DNA of 64,000 nt from Agrypnia vestita (taxonomy: Eukaryota; Arthropoda; Insecta; Trichoptera; Phryganeidae), in assembly GCA_016648135.1 (NCBI GenBank), contig JADDOH010002649.1:62001-126000 (forward strand), written 5' to 3'. How positions within the stretch are numbered: the stretch's first letter is position 1; each line of letters starts with the position of its first letter. Shown here in pieces: positions 1 through 10,435 of the stretch. The position numbers and the translations under genes were made by a program. The notes beneath the pieces are model-generated. The model saw only the letters and a program-made list of their open reading frames with translations, made no database searches and was not told where the DNA came from.

Positions 1-19
1 AAAAGAAAAACCTTCTCTA

Positions 20-520
20 CACAATTACTTTTCTCTAAATTCCAAGTTCCAAAATTAGAGAATTTTTACAAAAAAACGTCAATTATACAACTAATTAAAG
101 AAAACGTAACTGCTAAATTTGAAAAAAACACATCATTAAGATTCAAAAATAATTTTAAAATCCCAAAATATAATACCAAACTGTGTCAACAAAATTACAT
201 ATACTTGGGCATAAAAAACTTCAATAACCTACCTACAGATATTTAGAAAATCGATGACTTACAACAAATAAAGAAAAAAATAAATCAACACTTTAGATCG
301 ATACAATTTGACAATGCATAACAAGACATAAAGACAGCTAAGGAACAAATAAGCCAAATCCAAAATAAACTATTAAAGTGTAAGTCCCTCACCAAGCACA
401 TGAGCAAGTCTCATTTTTGGAGAGGCAAAGCAATAAAATAAAATGTATCTAAGTAGATTGTAATAGACAAATGTATTATGATTTAAATGTAGTTTTAATA
501 TTAAAAAAAAAAAAAAACAA
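20..520 (+). mobile_element. LINE 3'-end fragment with poly(A)
   Basis: Degraded C-terminal end of a non-LTR retrotransposon. On the + strand the frame ending near 243 reads YLGIKNFNNLPTDI, the usual hydrophobic and 'NxLP' pattern at the tail of CR1/Jockey-like reverse transcriptases. A stop at 244-246 is followed in frame by KIDDLQQIKKKINQHF, which continues the family pattern, so the stop is probably a mutation. The unit ends in an A-run at about 503-517, as expected for a reverse-transcribed 3' end. The 5' part lies outside the window or is lost. Clade assignment is inference. Confidence 0.6.
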
Positions 521-699
521 AAAAACCAATAACCATATTCTACGGAAAAGTAACTGCCATTTTAATATTAATAACAATAGAGTTGGTTGATTTATAATAT
601 TGTCATAATTACTTGAGTGTAAGAAACCATATTTTAGTGTTTTTATTTATTGCTTTGTTGGGGTTATGGAACCTTCTTGGAAATTATTATAGGAACATC

Positions 700-1045
700 A
701 TTATCCCGAGTTCGATAAATTTACTATTTACCAATACGTAGAATTACACAAGAAACAAACACTGAACAACGCCTCATTTCTCCCAATATTTACTTTGAAC
801 ATGTCACAAGACGCGTCAGCATACACTGTTTTTCATTCCAATATACAAGACCAACCAGGTATCCTAACGATGGTTATGTCTGTTGTAAGAGCAACCGCTA
901 TGCTGAACAATATCACTCTGGACATTGATCTGTTCCGTATCTCTGAGAGGGTCTTCTCAAGCCAGATTTTCCTACATCATATTGATTATCAATCTTTTAT
1001 TATCTCTCTAAGATTGACAATGCCCTAGTGAGACGAAACGCGTCT
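700..1045 (+). mobile_element. LINE C-terminal fragment
   Basis: The short frame 795-1028 contains AMLNNITLDIDLFRISERVF, closely matching AMLNNITHIDLF in the copy at 35,581-35,988. This resembles the region near the C terminus of Jockey/CR1-like reverse transcriptases, where a 'TRxxxxxP...N.ID.F' pattern is common. No catalytic motif remains, so this is a relic. Nucleotide similarity to the 35.8-kb copy makes the family membership firm; the clade name is not. Confidence 0.55.
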
Positions 1046-1094
1046 CAACAAATTAAAAATGTAGAGCTTAAAAACAAATGTTTTTATTTCCATA

Positions 1095-1310
1095 TGTGTG
1101 AATTGAATTGAAGAGACGACAAGGCAAAGTCGAGGGAAGCCAACCTCGTGGAAGATCGACGACAAAATGCACGGAACTGATGAAGTCAGCAACATTTGGC
1201 TCACTTCAGGAAGCTACCAGGAACGCCGCATATTGCAGGAGACATCGCCAGATAGTTTTAGTTGTGGTATATGAGATACATTATATGAGCAATATAGCAT
1301 ATCATTAAAA
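1095..1310 (+). mobile_element. LINE C-terminal relic (GRP-rich tail)
   Basis: The + frame reads KVEGSQPRGRS followed by a tryptophan-poor version of the 'RGRSPTRWTD' tail found at the end of RTE-like endonuclease/reverse transcriptase proteins. The minus-strand fragment at 3,672-4,030 belongs to the same type. Only about 65 residues are open. It is a pseudogene fragment with no intact domain. Confidence 0.5.
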
Positions 1311-1870
1311 AAGTGACTACAAATGCCCAGTTCTGACTTCCGGAAACCTTTCCCCAAATGAAATGAAAAATTTCGTACTTCTCTGCCTCAACTCAAATTG
1401 AAGTTTTCGGATTTTTATTGTTGTAATTACTTCTTTTTCCTTATTCATCCTAACCACAACATTTTCATTCGTCACTCAGTCTATCTAGTTTATTTTGAGT
1501 ATTCTTTTGAAGATCCACATCATGAATGCTTCAAGTCGCCTTATCAATTCATGGTTGCAGAACGTATTTTTCATGTGGGTAAAGTTGCACGAGCTTGCTT
1601 AGTAAGGCATTTGATTTCAACAAAAGTACCTTATTTTTTATTAACATTGCAGCCTGATAGATTACATATAATCTTTAAATAAGCTAAATGACATGCGCAG
1701 TATCAAAACACCAAAGAACTTTTTAAATTTTACAGCAAACCTGATAAAACTTGCCTTAAAATATTCAAGTAATAGCCCGAGAGCTTATTATGAAAGCAAT
1801 TCAGATACCAATATCATTTTTCACATTCCACCCTTCCTGTACGTACTCGAGTCCAGTCTTTAGGGACTGT
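1311..1870. other. Unassigned AT-rich stretch
   Basis: No gene, RNA or repeat recognised. An open frame at 1,398-1,682 (94 codons) is rich in F, Y and H and has no recognisable domain; I treat it as chance. Confidence 0.4.
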
Positions 1871-1871
1871 C

Positions 1872-2036
1872 TAACAATGGGGTAAGTGCGGCGGCCGGAA
1901 ACAGGGGTAAGTCGCTCGCGAGGGGAGGGCGGCTCGCGGGGACTCCTCCGACCACTTAGTTCGGTTAATTTGTCTCGTAAGCAGAGCCAGCCCCACGGGC
2001 GGAGGCTCCCCCACCCCGCGAGTCGGCGGCGAGTTT
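1872..2036. other. GC-rich island
   Basis: A sharply GC- and CpG-rich block of about 165 bp in AT-rich surroundings. No protein frame or RNA fold is recognised. Similar islands occur at 9,225-9,390, 33,185-33,390, 40,665-40,735 and 48,310-48,380. They could be old regulatory sequence, or recent or less mutated insertions. Confidence 0.4.
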
Positions 2037-2040
2037 AAAT

Positions 2041-2940
2041 CAATTGATCTTATTAGGGGATGGAATTGGAAAGTTTAAACGATTTTCAGATAATTGTATT
2101 TTATTCTCCTGATTTATTTCGGCGTGCGTTATAAAGGAGCCAGGCAAATGAAATCTGCGTTGATTTACCTAAATTTTCTTTCTGTCAGCGCTTGGTAAAC
2201 TATAATTTTTATTACTCAAAGAGCATCGTTTTAATGGTTGAATTTATGTCTTTTTCTTTCTGTTATTTATCTTAATCAGGTCGGTGTCGGACTGTCGTAT
2301 CTCACTTTTAGTACTACTAGCACTAAATTATTGCATAAATTGGTCAGGGTCACTGGTAGTTCAGTAACTATTCACAGAATCTCTCAATTTATCTTTTTAT
2401 GTTTAGAAATTCTGCTGTCGATTTAAATGATGTTTTGAAAATTTAATCTTCTTCTCTTTGACAACATCTTAGAAGAGTGGTTGTGGTCACTGATAACGAT
2501 GAAACTGCAACATAAACTAAGCAGCCTGTTAGCATGTCTGAGCCTTTAGATGCTGACTTCACGATTAATCAATTTAGATGGTAATCTTATGCGGTGATGG
2601 GTTATCTCAATTATGGTTTATATTAAATGCTTATCCATTGCATATCACATCTTGTGAAAATTGCTGAAGAAAGACTTTATTATACTTATTCAAAGCGCTT
2701 GTCTTAGTCGATCAAGATTTAATAAATAATATTTGAAATATTTAAATGTTTTTTGTTAAATTCTCTATATAATCTTTGTTCATATGTACAAGACAAACAT
2801 ACAATGTACGTGTTCATAAAATATTACATTGCTATAAATTAATTCTTAGGTTTTCTGAAAAAAATATTTTTGGACCTATGGGTAGATTTTAGTCATAAGT
2901 AAGTAATCAACATCTAAATAAATGTCATCTTTACGTTACT
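2041..2940. other. Unassigned AT-rich stretch
   Basis: I see no supportable gene or repeat. Only short chance frames occur. Confidence 0.4.
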
Positions 2941-2941
2941 G

Positions 2942-3560
2942 ACCACCATGTCCGATGAATGCATGCAGAGTGAACTTCTGATGAATGTCAGCAAATTGAA
3001 AGTGATGGTGTTCTAGAGAGACGAAAGAGTGACTAAGTGTATTGTAATTCTAAACAACGAATGCTTAGAACAAGTGAACGAGTTTGTGTATTTGGGAAAT
3101 ATGTTAAGTAGAAACGGCAAGGCTGGAAATGATATAGAAAGGAGAGTGCGGGTAATAAAGTAAATGGTGCTCAAAATAAAATTATGGCAAAAATAAGAAT
3201 CCATTAAAGGAAGCAAGACTAGTGGTAAATAATGGCATTCTAGTGCCAACTTTGATGTATGGAAGTGAAGCCTGCAAAAAAGGAATTAAAGTAGACTGAA
3301 TGCGGTGGAAATGCGATCACTAAGGTGCTTGTGCGAAAAATCTTTGGTCGATAGAGTGAGGAACGAATAAATTAGAAGTGAATGTAATGCTGGCTGTAGT
3401 GTGGTAGATAGAATAAAGTTAGGGGTGTTGGGATGGTTTGGTCATATAGAACGTATGAGCGAGGAAAGGATGGCTAAGAAAATATATGGGACGAGTGTTG
3501 TAGCAACCAAGGCAAAAGAAAGAGCTAGCAAGTTTACTTATAAGACAAAGAGCTTGAACT
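2942..3560 (+). mobile_element. LINE C-terminal fragment, family L-A
   Basis: Broken frames on the + strand read VNEFVYLGNMLSRNGKAGND, then VVNNGILVPTLMYGSEAC, then RLNAVEMRSLRCLCEKSLVD and RWFGHIERMSEERMAKKIY. This is the conserved C-terminal region downstream of the reverse transcriptase palm in a common arthropod non-LTR family. Several frameshifts and stops are present. Related fragments lie at 4,800-5,160, 7,440-7,945, 31,545-31,890 and 49,015-49,712. The fragment encodes no catalytic motif and is a relic. Confidence 0.75.
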
Positions 3561-3671
3561 AGAAAGTGTATAAAAATGAATACTGATGAAAATATATTTG
3601 AAAATGAGCCTTCTAAAGGCCAACTTTAAGAGCATCACCGCAAAACTACTATAAATAAAAAACTGGAGGGC

Positions 3672-4032
3672 AAAGATATACATCATCCATGTCAATCTTT
3701 CATGGCTGAACTGATCCGCATGATCTCTTGCCCTCTTTACTGTTCTCTTCCATCTTCCCGGCATTTTGCAGATCTAAGCGCTGTCACCAGAGAAGTTCCT
3801 GTAGTTTTTTCTTTTCGGTCGGTCCAAAGACTGGGAGGGTTTTCCATTTTCCTCGACGTCCACCACAGGCCATATTCTCTTCTAGCGAGATGTCCAAACA
3901 ACCGGAGGATTCGTCTTAAATGAGTGGTGGAGCATCTCTCCTTGATTGTTAGTTCTTGTAGAGTGGAGACATTTGTGCGTTTCACTGTCCGCGATATACG
4001 CAATCCTATACCACATCCCTGTCTCACCATCT
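3672..4032 (-). mobile_element. LINE C-terminal relic
   Basis: The minus frame 3,737-4,030 reads RTNVSTLQELTIKERCSTTH, then RRILRLFGHLARREYG, and ends with TTGTSLVTALRSAKCRED. The order 'stem, FGH.ARR, GRP-like, TDQ, AxR' is typical of the end of an RTE-like endonuclease/reverse transcriptase. It is isolated from any catalytic domain and is a degraded 5'-truncated copy. Confidence 0.65.
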
Positions 4033-4800
4033 CATTTTGCTTTTAATATCTAAGATTCCACACTATATAGATATATTAAGTGCACTTAATACCATGCACA
4101 TGAGGATGATTTTGGTCGTTTTGGATATACCGCGGTATTTCCATATCTTTGTAAACCTATACATATATTTACTATATCTATATATCATTTGACTTCTAGC
4201 TCGCAGCTACCGTAGTAAGTAGTTATAAATCCGAGATAATTTATTATCACACACTCAATTCTTATGCCCATAGCATTCACAAACATAATAAGGAACAGCA
4301 AACAGCATACAGAAGTCAGCCTTTAAACATCATAAAATAGTTAACTCCGGGAGCTTATTTGAAAAGATCTTATTCTATAATGTAAATCTAGACTGCAGCA
4401 AAAATAAAAAAAAATATTCGCGACAATTTCGAGGAATTGCGCTCATAGTTTTTTTATACGGAATGCTTTCTTTATTGCGTTACTGGGAGGAGAGACATCA
4501 GATGTGAGTTATTGTGACACGCCTACTCTTTTCTTGTGCCTGCTTCCTACTTCCGGCCATCTCCCTCGCTTCCGGCCCCCGCACCCCTTCTCGCATCCAC
4601 CACGGTCTGCACTTTGGCAAAGTTTGTTTTATTATTCTTTGTTCGCAGAAATACTTGACGCAGTATCGCGTTGAAAATTTTGTGTGTGATCAATATCAGT
4701 ATTTATTATTTGATTATTATTTATGAATCGGATCTCGATTTAAAATGGAAAAAGTGAAGGTTAGGCAAAAAACGTAAAAAAACAATGGTTGGTGTATATG
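4031..4800. other. Unassigned stretch
   Basis: No gene or repeat recognised. A locally C-rich patch lies near 4,530-4,600. The 70-codon frame there has no recognisable domain. Confidence 0.35.
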
Positions 4801-5160
4801 ATAAATTAACTAACTAACTTATTAATCACAACGCCATTTCTCTACAGGAGAAGGCAGAAAGAATAGAATAGCCACATTTTTTATCCTTTGAACTTTGATT
4901 CGACCATATTTATACATATTTTCATGCACGTTCTTCGATTATCAACGCTATTAACAGGGGTTTTTTCCAATATTTGATTCATTTGATAATGGCAGTTCTT
5001 TTTCGGATGCTCTCTGATCGTGCTACCTTTAACACTCGCCTCAAATAATTTCCTTTACCATCCACCCCTCGCTTATCCATTCCATATAAATTAAATAATA
5101 ATCTTATTCTTTATTCTTTTTACTACTCTTCATCCAGCATAACGTCACTTCTAATTTGTA
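4800..5160 (-). mobile_element. Degraded LINE fragment, family L-A
   Basis: Nucleotide resemblance to the minus-strand copies at 7,440-7,945 and 31,545-31,890 is visible around the 'ggagaaggcagaaagaatag' start and the 'cgtcacttctaattt' end. All frames are broken. This is the most decayed recognised member of the family in the window. Confidence 0.5.
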
Positions 5161-5489
5161 TTATATTCATTCATATTATTATTTTGTTACATCGCTTTTT
5201 GTACCCAGATGTAGAGCGCAACATGACATTCATTCATGTGCCCTTGGCCTAGACCTAGAACCTCGAAAACAAAACTTGTCAGGCAGTAAACATATTATTG
5301 TTGTAGATGCTAGAAGTCAAGTGGAAGCCTTTTGTTTGAAAACTGTGAATTGTAGATTAATTGGAGAGATTCATCTCTCCGAGTCACAGGTACGGTACGT
5401 GGCACAGTATTTTACATTCAATTGGCTTTTCTGTGGTTTATGTAATGTCAAATAGAAATATTTAAATATATCACGTAAACAATTAATGT

Positions 5490-5665
5490 ATATTATAGAA
5501 GTATCACAGAGACGAAACTGTATTTTTTATGGGAAAGTAGGTATAGAAGTCTTTTCGGTGTACATAGGGCGTACGGCCTATCGTACGGAAACATAGTTTT
5601 ATTCCATCCATTTTGATGATCGTATTAACAATAACAACCGATTCTGGATATCAAGAAGTACCCAG
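5490..5665 (+). repeat. Short dispersed repeat Z, divergent copy
   Basis: Begins with 'tatagaagtatcacagagac' and continues with a 'gggaaagtaggtatagaagt' segment shared with the copy at 60,907-61,065. Z is a roughly 170-190-bp dispersed repeat with about ten copies here. I see no tRNA boxes and no clear terminal inverted repeats, so its class is unknown. Confidence 0.55.
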
Positions 5666-6185
5666 ATTTGATTTGAGCAGCATGAATTGTTTTATTAACT
5701 TAATAAAGAAATATAAATAAATATTATTACGAGACTTTAAAAACAAAATAAATAGCACTTAACCGAGGATTTATCAGCACTTTGGATATTGTATAGTACA
5801 CTCGAAATTACTGGAAGGCTCTAAAATAAATTATTAGATTCGCGAAACGTCTGGAATCCTGAAAATGTGACGACGCCATCGATACAAAAAGTTTGTTGTG
5901 ATGTTTCCACAGAAATTCCATACTTCTCCATAGAAATAAAGCGATCAATTGCGATTCAGTGTGGCAAACGAAATGCCTGTGATAATAAATAGGGAAAATA
6001 CCTTGCGTTAATAGTGAATAAGCATTTTGCAGACGTGATAAGTTCGAGTATCATAATACTGCTCCAGTTAAGTTCGGTTGACTTTGGTGATAAATAAAAA
6101 CATTAATTCAAAAGTGTTTAACTTTTCTTCCACCCACATAATACTATGATACTATAACATAAATAATATAGTGTGAAAATGTGTT
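5666..6185. other. Unassigned AT-rich stretch
   Basis: Nothing recognised. Confidence 0.35.
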
Positions 6186-6189
6186 CGTT

Positions 6190-6515
6190 TACTATTTTTA
6201 CTCCCTTTATATTAACTCGTGGCGTCTGCTTGTTTGCTTGCCGAGTTGCCGTCGAAAAAACTTTGGATCGATTTTTAACCCTTTTCCCATGATCCAATCG
6301 AGCTGAAACTTTGCAAGCAGACTCATGGCGACGATCAAGAAGATCTATCAAATGTTCGTTAAAAAAAATAAATAATTATAGCATAATTTTTGATTTTCCA
6401 AATTTTTAATGTTTTTTTCATACAAGTTGTATGGATATTTCAACGCATATGCTGGACGCGAAACCCGAAAATGAGAAAGGGGGTATTGTAAAAACTTTGT
6501 TTTTATGGGTTACTT
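6190..6515 (+). repeat. Dispersed repeat X
   Basis: Contains the blocks 'ttactccctttatattaact', 'gatccaatcgagctgaaact' and 'gacgatcaagaagatctatc', ending with 'actttgtttttatgggtta'. The same blocks recur in order at 12,765-13,081 plus 16,159-16,372 and inverted at 28,970-29,360. There is no coding capacity. The class is unknown; it could be a non-autonomous DNA transposon or Helitron-type repeat. Confidence 0.7.
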
Positions 6516-6519
6516 TTTT

Positions 6520-6940
6520 CATACTGGCAATACAAACAGCTTGCACCACCATTACCGATAGAGTAATACGATGTATTGTAGTCCACGGATTTCGTATGTA
6601 GTCTGATGTCAATTCAAAATACAAGGACAGGAAGGACAGCGTTGGGGATGAAGAATGTGTAGGGATTGCAGCAAAGCCTCGTCGTTAGGCTGCGAAAATC
6701 TACCCCGACCTAGGGCGAGGGTCCACACCCCCGAGCACCCGCTTTTCATTATGTTTTCCTCAGCACAGAGACACAAGATGCTCGAGTATCTTACGAAACA
6801 CAGTGTTCCCAAGATTGCGCTGATGTAGTTTACAAGAAATGTATTATTCGCGCAACATTTGTAAGTTTGTTGACAACATTTTTCGAGTATCGCTGTCACG
6901 CTATCCAGTTGTGAATTTCTAAGACTGACATGTTTAGAAT
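6520..6940. other. Unassigned stretch, slightly GC-richer
   Basis: The minus frame at 6,609-6,899 has cysteines and no domain I know. The block at 6,640-6,750 is GC-richer than its surroundings. No assignment. Confidence 0.3.
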
Positions 6941-7054
6941 ACTGTCACGGGTTGTGGCAGCTGGAAGACTAGAACTTAATTTAAAAATTAATTAAAAATT
7001 ATATATTAATTATTGAAAGTCATTAAACACGGAGTAAACTAACACACTGTTTCG

Positions 7055-7340
7055 TAGTATATGACTCGTAGAATTCTCAACATATAAATACTTTATTATC
7101 GCTGACTAACACTATATTTGTCGCTTGTGGGACATTTAATAAATTTTCTAGTGAATAGTGAAAAACGTCTCAAAGCGATTATAAAGTGTCTATTTACGAG
7201 TGATTTATTTAAGAAATGCTTTAATTTAAATAATAGATTTAAGTTTAAATAGCGTTAATTGACTTGGTACGTTTGATTAATTAATTAATTTGTAATTTAA
7301 TCAATCCGTTATTAAATTGCAGCGTTTTTTAAACGTGACA
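7055..7340 (+). mobile_element. Partial LTR (3' part), LTR family 1
   Basis: Matches the R/U5 half of the solo LTRs at 20,970-21,530 and 47,589-48,134. Shared pieces include 'tttctagtgaatagtgaa', 'tttacgagtgat' and 'taatttaaataatag', and the end is ACGTGACA at 7,333-7,340. The TATA-like 'acatataaata' at 7,080-7,090 may be its promoter. No 5' TGTAACG end is seen nearby, so the left side is truncated or diverged. Confidence 0.6.
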
Positions 7341-7439
7341 ATGTTTCCCATTTAAATGTATCACAGTTGAGCTTCACCCCTCTCCCCCACCACACAAGAG
7401 GCTACACCCCCACCTAACACTCGACTCTAACTAACGAAC

Positions 7440-7945
7440 TAACTAACCTACCATCACGCCGGTTCCCCGTGGGAGTAGGCAGAGAGAATAGAGCGCCATA
7501 CTCTTTTGTCCTGACACACAACTTTCGCTTCATCTACATTCATACATCTTCGCATGCAAGCTCGACGCTTGTTCAGGCTTCTAACAGGACCATCTTCCAG
7601 TATCTGGTTAATCTGGTCATGCCACGTCTTCCGCGGTCGCCCTCTCTTTCTGGCGCCATCAACACTTGCATTATATATCTTTCTTACCATTTTTTCATTC
7701 GCTCAACATGCCCAAACCACCTGAGCGACCCTATTTTTATTCTATGTATTAAGCTACGATCAGCTTTACATTCAGTCTTAACATCTTCATTATTTACTCT
7801 ATCATACATGGATTTGCCACACATACGTCTAAGGGATCTCATCTCCACTGCATTCAATCTACTTTCGTTCCTCTTCTGCCAGCTCCAGGCTTCACTTCCA
7901 TACATTAGTGTCGGTACTAGAACTCCATTATGTCGATTCATACGA
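7440..7945 (-). mobile_element. LINE C-terminal fragment, family L-A
   Basis: Two minus-strand frames join with one interruption near 7,685. Residues include NGVLVPTLMYGSEAWSWQKR, RSLRRMCGKSMYDR, RWFGHVERM, then RKRGRPRKTWHDQIN and CMNVDEAKVVCQDKRVWRS. The sequence is close to the + strand copy at 49,260-49,712. This is the region after the reverse transcriptase in an arthropod RTE-like LINE. It ends near 7,440 with a short non-coding tail. It carries no catalytic residues and is a 5'-truncated relic. Confidence 0.8.
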
Positions 7946-7970
7946 ATTTAATTTATGGGAGATATTGTGC

Positions 7971-8015
7971 GTCCGACCTGACGAAGATGCTGTACAGTAT
8001 CGAAACAGGTAGACG
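7971..8015 (+). ncRNA. Hammerhead ribozyme motif, PLE type (copy 1)
   Basis: Core CTGACGA at 7,978-7,984 fits CUGANGA. Stem II pairs GATGCTG (7,986-7,992) with CAGTATC (7,995-8,001), and GAAA follows at 8,002-8,005. Stem III is the very short ACAGGT, followed by GTA as the predicted cleavage triplet. Stem I is broken here (CGAC against GACG). The related copy at 38,164-38,203 has CGTC against AACG, so both descend from a paired CGTC/GACG. PLEs are known to carry such motifs; activity is not shown. Confidence 0.65.
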
Positions 8016-8097
8016 TTTAAAAACAATCGGTGTGGTTTGTAAAAAGTTTGTTAGTTTTCTGAAATCAATTATCATGTCCAACCGCAAAGTTAACGTT

Positions 8098-8700
8098 ATT
8101 ATTTATTTATTTATTAATTACCGCCCTATAGGGCTTTTACAACAGAGAGGTAAGTGTACATTAACAGAATATATAGTTTAAAGAGAAAAAACAATAACAT
8201 GTTAACATAATAATGACATAAAGAGAAAAGAAAATACTTAAAATATAGATACAAATATATAAAGATAAATATAATAAAAAGTAAAAAGCAAGTTCGAATA
8301 AAAAAAGCAGAAGCATAAGAAAAACATAATATAATAGAAATTTTAAAAGAAAAAAAATAATAATGTAGAGTGAAAAGATATAGCACAAGCTTTGAAAGTC
8401 TTATTGTAATAAAAAATATGCATACAAATAAAAATAAATTATTTAAGTCTAATTCGACAAATACTAGTAATCTTTCAATACACCTTTTAATATATGTTTG
8501 AATGATATACAGTTATTGGCAAAGACGTCCAGTTGCTCGTATCTGTTTGCTAGTCCAGGAAGCCTTTGCAGTGGGGAATTAAAGAAGTAGTTTGTGGCTG
8601 CAGTTTCCACGGCTAAACCGGCATGACTTCTAGTTATGCGAGGCGGAACACGCAAGCAGACACGTTGTAGCAGTTGAGGACTTAACATTTTTCCAAATAA
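8098..8700 (-). mobile_element. LINE 3'-end fragment
   Basis: The minus frame 8,464-8,688 reads RITRSHAGLAVETAATNYFF, then NSPLQRLPGLANRY, then SFKHILKGVL. This is the C-terminal pattern of Jockey/CR1-like reverse transcriptases. The 3' UTR runs left to a 'ttatttatttatttatt' tail at 8,100-8,118. The protein is truncated to about 75 residues and has no catalytic part. Confidence 0.7.
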
Positions 8701-8855
8701 AATATAAATAAAATAAATAAAAAAAAAACAAAGTTGACAATCCCTTAATTATTCCCTAACACCCCTCCCCTACCCATTTCTATTTACTCCGCCTACTCTC
8801 CTCCCACTATTTAATTATATATTGATCACGTAATAATTTTTAGTATACATTGTAT

Positions 8856-8896
8856 CCTCCTGAGGAAGGGAACTTCGTTCCCGAAACTTGTAGAGG
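8856..8896 (+). ncRNA. Hammerhead ribozyme motif, PLE type (copy 2, complete fold)
   Basis: All elements are paired. Stem I is CCTC (8,856-8,859) with GAGG (8,893-8,896). The core CTGAGGA is at 8,860-8,866. Stem II is GGGAAC (8,868-8,873) with GTTCCC (8,877-8,882) and a TTC loop. GAAA is at 8,883-8,886. The minimal stem III is ACTTGT, followed by A, giving GUA at the cleavage site. The downstream 'tttagtggtgtatacaag' resembles the flank of the motifs at 32.9 and 57.9 kb. Confidence 0.75.
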
Positions 8897-8930
8897 TGAA
8901 TAAAGAAAAATTTAGTGGTGTATACAAGTT

Positions 8931-9116
8931 TTTTTTTTTTTTTTTTAAATAGAGATGTGAACACGGAATACGTGTCACATCAATATTCTTACTATTTTCA
9001 AACTAAGCTAAACGCTTGTGCTATGAAAATAGGACTAACTTGCTAGTCTGGAGTGAGGTTCGAACCCGCAACCTTTGGATCACGAGGCCAGTGTCCTAAC
9101 CACAAGACCAACAAGC
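8931..9116 (-). mobile_element. tRNA-derived SINE, family S1, with target duplication
   Basis: On the minus strand the head has a B box reading GGTTCGAACC (positions near 9,058-9,067) and the tail is a long A-run (T-run on + at 8,931-8,945). An 8-bp direct repeat TACAAGTT flanks it at 8,923-8,930 and 9,117-9,124, though T-run ambiguity could shorten it. Copies of the same family are at 22,535-22,718 (-), 41,865-42,012 (+) and 44,838-45,000 (-). The insertion lies in PLE sequence just after the hammerhead at 8,856. Confidence 0.75.
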
Positions 9117-9224
9117 TACAAGTTGTGTATTATTTAATTATAAATAAAATATGTTTTGAATGTGCACTCATCACCACCCGGTGGTTGTTTTATGAGGTGG
9201 TAATACCTCAAAAGAAGTCAAGCC

Positions 9225-9390
9225 TCACCCTGTACACGCCGCCGTTCCTTTGACACGCTCATTTGTCGCCGAGACCCCAGTGGCCCCTGTACACCCCGCG
9301 CGAGGGTGAAGACGAACACAAAACTGGGTGCAGGGTGCATTGTTCGCCCGCGGACTCGCCTGGGCGCAACGGAGGAGAAGGTCCTCACCG
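9225..9390. other. GC-rich island
   Basis: GC/CpG-rich block of about 165 bp. No frame or RNA is recognised. Confidence 0.4.
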
Positions 9391-9597
9391 ATCATATTAT
9401 TATATACAGTATCGAGGTTATACGTAATTACGCTTACTGAATATTTTGGATCTAATTAGGTACGGAAGGCCTAAATTATTTTTTACGGATTTTCCGAACG
9501 CGCGAAAACTTAAAAAAGTCCTTAGGTTTTCCCGGCCGTTCAGAATCTACTGTGTAAAGTTTTCTGGGATATTCTGCCGTGCATATGTGACCTCTCT

Positions 9598-9640
9598 GGC
9601 CAACGTTTCGGATCCCATTGCAGGGTCCTTCTTCAGGGCT
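9598..9640 (-). ncRNA. Hammerhead motif, PLE type (copy 3)
   Basis: On the minus strand: AGCC, CTGAAGA, then stem II GGACCC paired with GGGATCC (one bulged A), then GAAA, ACGT and T, then GGCC. The stem I core is GCC/GGC. CTGAAGA fits CUGANGA with N=A. The cleavage triplet would be GUU. Stem III (ACGT) is a 4-nt palindrome, too short to close as a hairpin in a monomer. Confidence 0.65.
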
Positions 9641-9762
9641 GATGTGATGTGTGTGTGTTTTGAAGTGTACTTAACATAACACAAACTTGGAGACACCCTG
9701 ACTTCGGTACGGTATTGCAAGGCAATACTTAAACTACACTTCAACACACACACATCACATCA

Positions 9763-9812
9763 GCCTTGATGAATGACCCTGCAATGGGATCCTAAGCGTT
9801 GGTCAGAGAGGT
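9763..9812 (+). ncRNA. Degenerate hammerhead motif (copy 4)
   Basis: The inverted partner of copy 3. The core reads TTGATGA, and the GAAA block has become TAAG at about 9,793, so both essential boxes are damaged. Stem II (ACCC...GGGAT) is recognisable. Predicted inactive. Confidence 0.5.
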
Positions 9813-9954
9813 GACATATACACGGCAGAATATCCCAGAAGACTATACACAGAAGCGCGAAAACTTTTTGAAATTCTTTCGGCACATTAAGGGTAAAATT
9901 TTTATTATAACGGAAGTTGCGCCCGCACAGCGTGCGCATTGTAGCGGAAATGCG

Positions 9955-10060
9955 AGACCACGAAATGCGCGCATTATTAATCCATTAATAGACAAAAAAT
10001 TATTCACTTAAAATTAGCATTTCAGTAAAATAAATAACTAACGTTGATCGGCTAAGAATT
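9955..10060 (+). repeat. Dispersed repeat V, left part
   Basis: 'cgaaatgcgcgca' and the following AT-rich text match 58,780-58,860. The rest of V resumes at 10,430-10,525 ('tgtcgaccattttgaat'), matching 58,862-58,950. Repeat Y therefore appears to sit inside V here. Confidence 0.5.
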
Positions 10061-10134
10061 TAGTTAAAAATAAGTTTGTGAATGAACAAAAAGGTTCCAT
10101 TGTTCTCTAATTAAATCAATGTTTCCATTTAATC

Positions 10135-10435
10135 TAGGCTGGGATGAATGGTGTGTCCAGAGGAAAAATGTCGCCTATGTTACCCGCCGGCTTCTAAGCA
10201 AAATTTGGGTCAGATCGGTCGAACGGTTCAGATTTGCGTGGAAGATGTATCAGGGGGAATAAATGTCACCTGTGTAACCCATCAGGTCCTAAAGAAGAAG
10301 TACGCAAATTTAGAGTCAAATCGGTCAAACGGTACAGATTTGCAGAGGGGGAGGGGTAAAGGATGAGGGGGAAAATGAAATTTGTATTGAGAACAGACAG
10401 ACAGACATTTGAGTTTTATACATATAGATGTATTG
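10135..10435 (-). repeat. Dispersed repeat Y with internal tandem units
   Basis: On the minus strand it starts with 'aaatgtctgtctgtctgttc' and has two copies of a unit that includes 'ctgtaccgtttgaccgat', 'tttaggacc' and 'gggttacacaggtgacat'. It matches 63,778-64,000 and part of 11,385-11,545. The CTGT tetramer run marks one end. Non-coding; class unknown. Confidence 0.65.

Larger units (their letters stand above)
9520..9870. mobile_element. PLE relic with inverted hammerhead pair
   Basis: A minus-oriented half (9,520-9,720) and a plus-oriented half (9,760-9,870) are imperfect inverted copies. Both contain the 'CCCTGCAATGGGATCC' stem II and the flank 'ggcagaatatcccagaa' or its complement. Inverted terminal copies are common for Penelope-like elements. 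No protein remains. A related inverted pair lies at 62,690-62,830. Confidence 0.65.

Noticed and set aside
8126..8388. Hydrophobic minus-strand frames resembling membrane proteins
   Set aside because: They fall in the A-rich 3' UTR of a LINE fragment; two overlapping frames look equally hydrophobic.
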